A stretch of DNA of 64,000 nucleotides from Neisseriaceae bacterium HSC-16F19. Its GTDB lineage: Bacteria; Pseudomonadota; Gammaproteobacteria; Burkholderiales; Neisseriaceae. The translations under genes and the position numbers were made by a program. The notes under the pieces were generated by a model. That model was not told the DNA's origin. It saw only the letters and a list, made by a program, of their open reading frames with translations, and made no database searches. Of the stretch, positions 58,173 to 64,000 are shown in pieces (the stretch's first letter is position 1; each line of letters begins with the position of its first letter). Location: positions 1-64,000 of the forward strand of contig NZ_JALJZY010000013.1 in the NCBI RefSeq assembly GCF_024171525.1, in the 5' to 3' direction.

Positions 58173-58994
58173 TTATCTCCGATACGGATGCAATACCAGG
58201 TTATCCACCGCAATACCCTTCAAATTGAGCTTGCTTGCAGGCTCCTCGGTGACCGTTACCATAGCCAGGAATTGCTGGCTGGATTGAGGTTTGCCCAGGT
58301 TGCCCGTATAGAACTCGATACCCACCGGAACCTGCACCACCCAATAGCGGCGACCGCCGTTGACACCTTGTGATTGCAGAATGGGGGAGCCCAAAGGATA
58401 GGCTTTCAAGATATAGCGGCCGTCAATCACCCGCTTGAGGTTATCGGATTGGTCCAGGCTGTCAAAATATGCCGCACGGCCGCGGTCGGTATAGTAGGTG
58501 TTACCGATACGGTTCAAATCTTCGCGGTAGTTCACATAATCATAGGTGTATGAATTCACCACCGCATCCTGGGCGTAGGCCGCCAGCGTGGCCGGAGTTA
58601 CCAGCGGACGGTCGGCAGCACCTGCTTGGCAGATGGCCTGATTATTGGTGGTCACGATATATTTATACTTGGGATACATCTCCACCCAGGCGTACACCAC
58701 CACACCCACCAGCACTGCCAAGAGGCCCACCAGAGTCCAAATGCGCAGATTGGCTTTCTTTGCATGGAGCAAGGCCAGCTTCAGCTCGGCGTTTTCGGAA
58801 AGGACTTTGGCCAACGGAGTGGTCGGAGCCAATGCGTACTGCTCTTCCAGTTTTTTGCGGTCCAGGTCTTTCTCGCTGACAACCTCGCCGTCATCGCCCT
58901 CTTCTACCGTCTCTTCGGCGGATGGATTTTCTTCAGACTCCGGCACATCCGCAGCCAGCTCATCCCGCTTTTCATCTTCTTGATGTGGATCCAT
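58173..58994 (-). CDS. traM: DotI/IcmL/TraM inner-membrane protein (273 aa)
   Basis: Acidic N-terminal extension (residues 1-40), helical part (55-85), a transmembrane segment (LVGLLAVLVGVVVYAWV), and the periplasmic DotI/TraM domain with two Cys replaced by a single CQAGAAD and ending YWVVQVPVGIEFYT. DotI is an NTF2-like VirB8 counterpart. First of the contiguous dotI-dotH-dotG-dotF series. Confidence 0.9.
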   Translation of the reverse strand: MDPHQEDEKRDELAADVPESEENPSAEETVEEGDDGEVVSEKDLDRKKLEEQYALAPTTPLAKVLSENAELKLALLHAKKANLRIWTLVGLLAVLVGVVVYAWVEMYPKYKYIVTTNNQAICQAGAADRPLVTPATLAAYAQDAVVNSYTYDYVNYREDLNRIGNTYYTDRGRAAYFDSLDQSDNLKRVIDGRYILKAYPLGSPILQSQGVNGGRRYWVVQVPVGIEFYTGNLGKPQSSQQFLAMVTVTEEPASKLNLKGIAVDNLVLHPYRR

Positions 58995-59006
58995 ACCTTC
59001 TAAACC

Positions 59007-59303
59007 TTATTGAACCGGAACACCGTTGCTTTTAATGATCTGGCCTGTTTCAGTGTCAAACAGACAGGTCACCTCCGTGCCATCGGTAAAAATAATCTGC
59101 TCAAAGTTTTTGCCCAACAACAGTGCTGATGCACCAATCACGAAGGACAAAAAGAAAATCACCAGCAAGATTTTGCCTGCCCACTCCAATTGGGTCAGCA
59201 AATGGAGATAAGCACGACAGGCTCGGCGGTCAAAATCCTCTTCAGGTTCAGACCATGTTGTGCTGAACAACACCGATTCATGTGTTTGCTGCTCGTCTTG
59301 CAT
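59007..59303 (-). CDS. Small membrane protein at the head of the dotI operon (98 aa)
   Basis: One transmembrane segment (ILLVIFFLSFVIGASALLL) and a small C-terminal tail. 12 bp before dotI. Not convincingly IcmT or TraL. Start at ATG 59303 (AGGA 8 nt upstream); an in-frame TTG at 59336 is less likely. Confidence 0.65.
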   Translation of the reverse strand: MQDEQQTHESVLFSTTWSEPEEDFDRRACRAYLHLLTQLEWAGKILLVIFFLSFVIGASALLLGKNFEQIIFTDGTEVTCLFDTETGQIIKSNGVPVQ

Positions 59304-59566
59304 GTCCAATGTCCTGTGTTTTTCGCATTCTACCAAACATTCAGCGAAATTATAATATAAAAAATTTATTTTTTTATTTTAAAATTTATCTTTTACAAAA
59401 TTCTGCTTACAAGTGTTCGCCAAATACTTAAAAATTCAACAATTTTTGTAAATTGTAAAATTCACCGCAATGCAACAACCAAGCCGGCAAGTCCGCCGGA
59501 AGTGAAACAGAGCGGCTTAACACAAAAAAACAAAGCATAGTACCACATCTGCATTCTCTAGCATAC
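59304..59566. other. AT-rich gap without gene
   Basis: Divergent gap between the leftward dotI operon and the rightward gene at 59659. The left part is extremely AT-rich (59350-59460). An imperfect inverted repeat AAGCCG...CGGCTT encloses CCGGC/GCCGG near 59480-59522. A promoter for the leftward genes must be here (a TATTATAAT-like box on the minus strand near 59350-59360), but I cannot define it well. Confidence 0.4.
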
Positions 59567-59595
59567 TTGACAAATACCCTGAAAATACATATAAT
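59567..59595 (+). promoter_or_regulatory. Consensus promoter of the 97-aa gene
   Basis: TTGACA at 59567-59572, 17-bp spacer, TATAAT at 59590-59595. Exact consensus. The start site lies about 55 bp before the ATG at 59659, whose ribosome site is GGAGG. Confidence 0.85.
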
Positions 59596-59658
59596 TACTG
59601 ATATAGTAAGCCGAGTTTCAGACTCGCATCCTGTAAACATTGAACCGGAGGAAAAGTC

Positions 59659-59952
59659 ATGTCACATCCTGTTGATGGTCTCGTTGCTGCTTTTGCCTAC
59701 AACCAAGCCAAAAATACCGGTTATAACGAAGGCTTTAACGCGGGATACAATGACTGCTACGCCAAAGCAAGAATATGGTGCCAGGAGTCATACAATAATG
59801 GATTCAAAGCAGGGGAAGCTCAAGGCTGGAAAGCCGGTGATGCACACGGATGGGATGCAGCTGTCAATGAAGGGAATGATATTATCCGTGAAGCAAAGAC
59901 AGAGATAGCTCGCTTACAAAGCCTGCTAACCCTTCATGGCATCAATTATTAA
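59659..59952 (+). CDS. Small protein with periodic glycines (97 aa)
   Basis: Residues 18-75 contain a repeated pattern of aromatic-x-x-G: GYNEGFNAGYN, then GFKAGEAQGWKAGDAHGWDA, resembling the Yae1-like or DG-x3-G helical repeat. A coiled-coil-like tail follows. It has a consensus promoter and its own terminator, is the only rightward gene inside the leftward transfer block, and so is probably strongly and independently expressed. Function unknown. Confidence 0.7.
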   Translation: MSHPVDGLVAAFAYNQAKNTGYNEGFNAGYNDCYAKARIWCQESYNNGFKAGEAQGWKAGDAHGWDAAVNEGNDIIREAKTEIARLQSLLTLHGINY

Positions 59953-59970
59953 ATCTGCAACCTCATATAA

Positions 59971-60000
59971 AAAGGCCTGAAACAATTCAGGCCTTTTTTT
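59971..60000. terminator. Bidirectional terminator
   Basis: AAAGGCCTGAA (59971-59981) pairs with TTCAGGCCTTT (59986-59996), followed by more T on the right and preceded by A on the left. It separates the convergent 97-aa gene and traY. Confidence 0.9.
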
Positions 60001-60001
60001 C

Positions 60002-62443
60002 TTACTTTAATCTTTCATGTTTGCCAGAACGGTTCACCGGACTCCCATCAACCCCTTGGGGCCCTGAAATAGCTTTATCTTCTCCCGCTGATGATCCTTT
60101 TGGATCTTGTTTGGGGTTGGCCCCTTTGGGAACAGGTGAAGCTCCGGCACCTCCCCTAACTGTTGCACCCCTACCCATGCCATACAAACCAGCCAAACCA
60201 GCTTGTGCTTTGCTAATGGCATCACTATCGCCTAAAGAACGAACACCACCGCCAATCCACTGCAAGATTTGGTCAGACAAGGTTTGAGGCAAGAAGAAAA
60301 TCATATACATAATAGGCAACAGGGTCAGGGCAAATGCTGCCATCCACCAAAAGAATGTGTTGACGTTGTTTAATAACTGCATGAAACCGCCGCCTGTCGC
60401 AATGTCACCCCGCATACCAAAAAATGCTTTTGTTACAAAGTCAATAACAGGGTCGGCCAACAGGCAAGCTAGGAACAAACCTAAAATGGCCAGCACCGGC
60501 CTCACAAATATTCCTAGTAGGATTAAATAACCCCGCTCATCCTGACCTACAAACGTATTGTTCGGACGCATGTGCAGGAGCATCCACAAAGGAGCGACCA
60601 ACAGCGATTGAATCAGTGCCAGTAACCAGCCCACACCCACAATAATGAAGGCAACATAAGGCATAGAGGGCAACAATACTGAAAAGTAGAAGCCCAAAAT
60701 CTTAAACCAGGAGCCAATCTCTGCTAACAGACCTAAAACATGTTGCATGAGTCGGTGCAAAACCATGACACCGGTGTCAAGGTTGGTTGCATGACCTGCA
60801 CCTGGTGTAGCCTCAATGACCGCTGCGGTTGCGCCTGCGCCGAATTCAGCCACAATTAGAGTAATTTTAACGCCCTCGATTGCAGCATCTGCCACGACAA
60901 TAAAATCCCCTACGCACTTCATTCTGTTGATGGAACCGCCCATTTCACCATTGGTTCCACACAAAACAGCCATACCCGGAACCCTGCTGGAGCCGGTAAA
61001 TGCTTCGGCAATATTGCGCATGACTGAGTTTATCCAGTCATTCAGGGTTGAGATTAATGAAGATAGTAAACCGGTGTCCCATTTTGATTTGAGGTCGGAG
61101 GGGACACCATAGGTCATGTCATCTAACCTTTTTTCCTGCTGTTGATTATTGGCACTGTTGTATGCAAAACGTTCTCGAATCGCTTTTCTAAGCGCACCGA
61201 CTTCATTATCAACTTCAAGCAGTTCCTCTGATCTGGACCCAAATGAAATGGGAGCACTGGCTGAAATTACTTTGATATGGAATATATTAGACAGCTTGCT
61301 ACGGGCAGTACCTACCCGTTGAAACCAGCCACCAGCCATTAGCCAACCGCCCTCTGTCAAAGTGGATGTATATTGTTCGATGGCATTAGACAGTTCCCCC
61401 GTCTGAGCAGTAGCGAGGGCTTGCAAATCCGCAGCTATGGCTGTTTCCGTTTCAGCCACAATATCCACGAGGTCTTGAGAATTGATGGTTTCATTATTAA
61501 GTAATTGAACTTTCCATTTTTCCGCCAGTGGATTTAATTTATCGTTAACCATGGCGACCATATTTTTCTTTTTTACCATAAATACGGCTTTTTCAATGGA
61601 ACGCAACTGCTCATTGATCAGGTCATCGCTACTTTCATTATTGCTCAACGAAGGCGCATTCGGATTAGGAACTACAGTTCCGCCGCCGTTTGAAGGTAAA
61701 CCTACATAGTCAACTACAGTTACCGTGCCACATACCACACCCCCGCCATTGAGATTAGTTTTGGAATTGGTATCTTTATATCCGTAGATTTTTTCAACAT
61801 AGCCCAATTTCAATACGGTTCTGTCCATCGGATTATCAGGACTGCTACCGCTTGGAAATCCATTGTTCAACACTGGTGAACCGGAAAAAGCACTAGAGTA
61901 TTTCTCCGGCACCAAGCCTGCGCAAATTCTGGACAAAGTATAGTTAACGGCAAATTCTTTGACGCCGTAAAAATCTCCGACTTTATTGACATCAGCCACA
62001 ATGGCATTGGGAGAAAAAACACTGGTGGCCATACCGGCCTTATAAACAGTGTTGGCCAAACCGACACCCCAAAGGGCAATGACAAGAATGAAAATTTGCA
62101 AGAAGCTGAAACCGCTGGCGGTGGGCAAAAGAAAAGCCGCACCATAAACCATACGGAGAGGGGTCCACATCGAGGACCATTTTTTACCCAAGGCCTCACC
62201 ATCATTGGCCGTGTTGGCCATACCCACCAAGGTCACATAAATGATGATGAGCGCACCGACAACCAAAATGCCACTGTTAAAACCAGAGAGCATGGTCGTG
62301 ATTATGTTATTTGTGGTGGTGACGCTATCCAGATTCTCATCTCCAACCAACTTCATAATCACATCACCAAAGACATGATTTAATATCTGTACAGACTTCT
62401 CGTCATTACAATCATCGGTACATGGTGCAAAAGGCATCGCCAT
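60002..62443 (-). CDS. traY: DotA/TraY polytopic membrane protein (813 aa)
   Basis: N-terminal segments (GFNSGILVVGALIIIYVTLVGMA, YGAAFLLPTASGFSFLQIFILVIALWGVG), a long periplasmic part with Cys (about 150-500), and a C-terminal cluster of five or so transmembrane spans (from about 570). This fits DotA/TraY, the large inner-membrane protein of T4B systems. Start at ATG 62443 with GAGG upstream; an in-frame TTG at 62458 is less likely. It is separated from the rest of the leftward block by the 97-aa gene. Confidence 0.9.
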   Translation of the reverse strand: MAMPFAPCTDDCNDEKSVQILNHVFGDVIMKLVGDENLDSVTTTNNIITTMLSGFNSGILVVGALIIIYVTLVGMANTANDGEALGKKWSSMWTPLRMVYGAAFLLPTASGFSFLQIFILVIALWGVGLANTVYKAGMATSVFSPNAIVADVNKVGDFYGVKEFAVNYTLSRICAGLVPEKYSSAFSGSPVLNNGFPSGSSPDNPMDRTVLKLGYVEKIYGYKDTNSKTNLNGGGVVCGTVTVVDYVGLPSNGGGTVVPNPNAPSLSNNESSDDLINEQLRSIEKAVFMVKKKNMVAMVNDKLNPLAEKWKVQLLNNETINSQDLVDIVAETETAIAADLQALATAQTGELSNAIEQYTSTLTEGGWLMAGGWFQRVGTARSKLSNIFHIKVISASAPISFGSRSEELLEVDNEVGALRKAIRERFAYNSANNQQQEKRLDDMTYGVPSDLKSKWDTGLLSSLISTLNDWINSVMRNIAEAFTGSSRVPGMAVLCGTNGEMGGSINRMKCVGDFIVVADAAIEGVKITLIVAEFGAGATAAVIEATPGAGHATNLDTGVMVLHRLMQHVLGLLAEIGSWFKILGFYFSVLLPSMPYVAFIIVGVGWLLALIQSLLVAPLWMLLHMRPNNTFVGQDERGYLILLGIFVRPVLAILGLFLACLLADPVIDFVTKAFFGMRGDIATGGGFMQLLNNVNTFFWWMAAFALTLLPIMYMIFFLPQTLSDQILQWIGGGVRSLGDSDAISKAQAGLAGLYGMGRGATVRGGAGASPVPKGANPKQDPKGSSAGEDKAISGPQGVDGSPVNRSGKHERLK

Positions 62444-62497
62444 GATAAAATACCTCAACTTGTGGTTTTTATATGCTTAGGCAATTCTACCACTTTT

Positions 62498-62526
62498 TTG
62501 ACAAAAAATATTTTTTCTTTATTATA
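62498..62526 (+). promoter_or_regulatory. Promoter before the 211-aa gene
   Basis: TTGACA at 62498-62503, 17-bp spacer, ATTATA at 62521-62526. It lies in the divergent gap between traY and the gene at 62561. Confidence 0.55.
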
Positions 62527-62560
62527 TCTATACACACTTCCATATAAAGCATAACAGCAC

Positions 62561-63196
62561 ATGGACCTCCAATTTCAGACATCGGCCAAATCGGCAGCCA
62601 AGATTGTCCATGGGACCCGTGGGATCCTGAATGCCTTTAATGCAATGGATTCGGCCCCCAGCCTTACCGGCTTCAGCACCCTGCTTCAGGAATTCCAAGC
62701 TGAGGGTGCAGATGCTGTACGCAAACAGCAGAAGATCAGCCAGGGCATTTGGCGCATCGGCAGTCCGCCGAGTACCGTCAATACACCCTATTATGCCGGC
62801 ATCTCCGAAGTCATCACACAAAACCGCACCGCCGAAATCGAGTATTTCAACAATGCAAACGCTTGCTTGAAAGATGTACTCGTTGCCAATCTTCAAGGCA
62901 GTCTGGAAACTGACCAACCCCAATTGTCCGACAAAGTACGCGACACACTCAACAGTTTGGATCAAATGGGTCTCAGCACCCAGATCCGCGAGCGTCTGTT
63001 TGACGCTTTCAAGGATGAGTTTGCAGACATTGCCCCGGACAGTGAAGCCTTGAATAAAATTTTCGAGGGCGGCTTGCAAGCCCACAATCACCAGACGCTC
63101 AAAGACACCTTGTCCAAATTCATGGTCAGCGAAATTCAACCTGCCCAGGAATTGGAAGACACTCGCGATAACAGCCCGGACGGTCCCTCAATGTAA
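62561..63196 (+). CDS. Hypothetical helical protein (211 aa)
   Basis: Not recognised. Soluble and largely helical with a polar tail. Divergent from traY. The next gene follows after 14 bp. Confidence 0.7.
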   Translation: MDLQFQTSAKSAAKIVHGTRGILNAFNAMDSAPSLTGFSTLLQEFQAEGADAVRKQQKISQGIWRIGSPPSTVNTPYYAGISEVITQNRTAEIEYFNNANACLKDVLVANLQGSLETDQPQLSDKVRDTLNSLDQMGLSTQIRERLFDAFKDEFADIAPDSEALNKIFEGGLQAHNHQTLKDTLSKFMVSEIQPAQELEDTRDNSPDGPSM

Positions 63197-63210
63197 TACA
63201 AGGAGGCACA

Positions 63211-63585
63211 ATGCACCCGCAACCCGAACCCCAGCAATTTGTCGGCACTCAGTCCATGATGCACACCTCGGCCCAGCGCTATAATGAAATGGCGCTTAAT
63301 CGGGAGGCCGCCATGGCCGAGTACACCCGTGACGTGCGCTATATGTTAAATGATTTGAATGCCGAAGCTCAATCCAGAGTTGTCGATTACGTTCGCGCCT
63401 CAGAGTATGAACTCAATCAGCGCCAGGAGCAAATCTTGGAAACCGTGAGCCAAGGCATGCGCACCGTGATGGAAAATCAAGATGCAACCCGCCGCGCCAC
63501 CGCTGAATTGGCTGCTGAGAAACGCGCCATCAATAATACTGCGCCCGAAAAACCGGCCGACTTACACGCCCCCGATCCTTGGTAG
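63211..63585 (+). CDS. Hypothetical helical protein (124 aa)
   Basis: Helical, Q/E/R-rich, coiled-coil-like along its length, with a strong ribosome site (AAGGAGG). No family recognised. Two terminators follow. Confidence 0.7.
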   Translation: MHPQPEPQQFVGTQSMMHTSAQRYNEMALNREAAMAEYTRDVRYMLNDLNAEAQSRVVDYVRASEYELNQRQEQILETVSQGMRTVMENQDATRRATAELAAEKRAINNTAPEKPADLHAPDPW

Positions 63586-63603
63586 ATAAAACCTCCAATC
63601 CTT

Positions 63604-63624
63604 GGCCGCTCTGCGGCCTTTTTT
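63604..63624 (+). terminator. Terminator after the 124-aa gene
   Basis: GGCCGC, loop TCT, GCGGCC, then six T (63619-63624). Confidence 0.85.
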
Positions 63625-63651
63625 GTCGCCGCGGTTGCGATATAAAATAAT

Positions 63652-63687
63652 AAATCCCTAATCCATATTTTTGATTAGGGATTTTTT
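63652..63687. terminator. Second, AT-rich terminator
   Basis: AAATCCCTAATC (63652-63663) pairs with GATTAGGGATTT (63673-63684), with T beyond. It could stop transcription from either side, including the leftward gene ending at 63725. Confidence 0.75.
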
Positions 63688-63711
63688 AATATGTATTCGG
63701 TAATACATATT
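63688..63711. promoter_or_regulatory. Palindrome related to the KfrA-like operator
   Basis: AATATGTATT (63688-63697) and AATACATATT (63702-63711) are perfect arms with a 4-bp centre. A further AATACATATT follows at 63717. The core matches that at 26767 and the centre of 18790. Confidence 0.5.
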
Positions 63712-63724
63712 ACAGAATACATAT

Positions 63725-64000
63725 TTATTCGAAGAGACCTGACATACCGTCATCCGATTTCCGTTGCTCGATCATGTGCGCACGTTTGGCGTTACCGATG
63801 GGCTGATGCAGCAACTTTATCGGACGCTGGGACTGATCAAAAACCTGCGTCACTTGGCTATTCTCCACAGCTACACCCACCATGCAGAGTGTACGCAACT
63901 GCACCAGTTGCTCCAATTTCCAATCCGACTCAATCGGGATAAGCACATTGATCGGATCGATCCTTTTATGACCCAGTGACACGCCATCACAGAGCAAGCC
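63725..64000 (-). CDS. 3' end of a leftward gene (partial)
   Basis: The frame is open from the right edge of the window to a TAA at 63725, giving at least 91 residues. It includes VLIPIESDWKLEQLVQLRTLC and ends in a charged tail (RAHMIEQRKSDDGMSGLFE). The composition looks coding, but the visible part does not allow a family call. By position it could be one of the missing transfer genes. Confidence 0.55.
   Translation of the reverse strand, partial: GLLCDGVSLGHKRIDPINVLIPIESDWKLEQLVQLRTLCMVGVAVENSQVTQVFDQSQRPIKLLHQPIGNAKRAHMIEQRKSDDGMSGLFE

Noticed and set aside
59640..59680. Possible oriT nick motif (CACATCCTG at about 59663)
   Set aside because: It matches the short IncI/IncP nick consensus, but lies inside the 97-aa gene, has no proper adjacent inverted repeat, and such a short motif occurs by chance. 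No relaxase is nearby.

Overview
The window reads as a continuous piece of a large, low-copy conjugative plasmid (or plasmid-like conjugative element). At about 50% GC it carries an iteron-type replication region at the left edge, a KfrA-like plasmid protein, plasmid primase and topoisomerase genes, and most of a type IVB (Dot/Icm, IncI/R64-like, MPF_I) conjugation system. No rRNA, tRNA, CRISPR array or insertion sequence was seen. Codon use and gene style suggest a proteobacterium, possibly a betaproteobacterium such as a Neisseriaceae member. That host guess is weak, because no dense DNA-uptake-sequence signal is present. Relaxase, oriT, DotB/TraJ, DotC, DotD and a recognisable Rep protein are not in the window and presumably lie beyond its edges.

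Layout. 1-961: tandem 125-bp repeats and 22-23-bp iterons, a hairpin, then an unknown leftward gene. 2009-17199: a long rightward block with an unknown protein, a giant DNA methyltransferase/strawberry-notch helicase fusion, and a run of exported proteins. Three of these are tandem paralogues, and a fourth joins the paralogue tail to a lytic transglycosylase. 17305-19463: a VbhA-like antitoxin/Fic toxin pair and a KfrA-like protein, each behind its own palindromic operator. 19516-21646 (leftward): a HerA-like ATPase with an inserted DUF5710 and three small genes. 21781-32502: unknown small genes, topoisomerase III, an ArdC-like protein, a PriCT-2/Toprim primase, exported M23 peptidase and nuclease, and a second Fic protein with built-in inhibitory helix.

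33173-37628 is the most unusual unit. A consensus promoter with a palindrome at its start site precedes a small protein, a VbhA-like antitoxin, a Fic protein fused to a beta-propeller-like domain, an alpha/beta-hydrolase (lipase-like) protein and a tyrosine recombinase. Genes from the antitoxin onward overlap or nearly touch. The propeller part keeps its own in-frame Shine-Dalgarno and ATG, and base composition changes at that point, so the fusion looks recent. 37701-43099 holds membrane and OmpA-like proteins, two tiny overlapping leftward genes, umuDC with a long palindromic operator, and small unknown genes.

43236-62443 (leftward, except one small rightward gene) is the transfer region: XRE regulator, M15-like peptidase, SSB, lytic transglycosylase, zinc-ribbon membrane protein, coupling protein (DotL/TrbC), ATPase DotO/TraU, IcmJ/DotN, IcmD, IcmC, DotF, DotG, DotH, DotI and DotA/TraY. 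62561-64000 has two small helical proteins and the 3' end of a leftward gene. Taken together the genes cover replication control, conjugative export, handling and protection of the incoming strand (SSB, primase, ArdC-like, MTase-helicase), cell-wall opening (three or four peptidoglycan enzymes) and plasmid retention or competition (three Fic modules). Functions are inferred from motifs read by eye. No database search was run.
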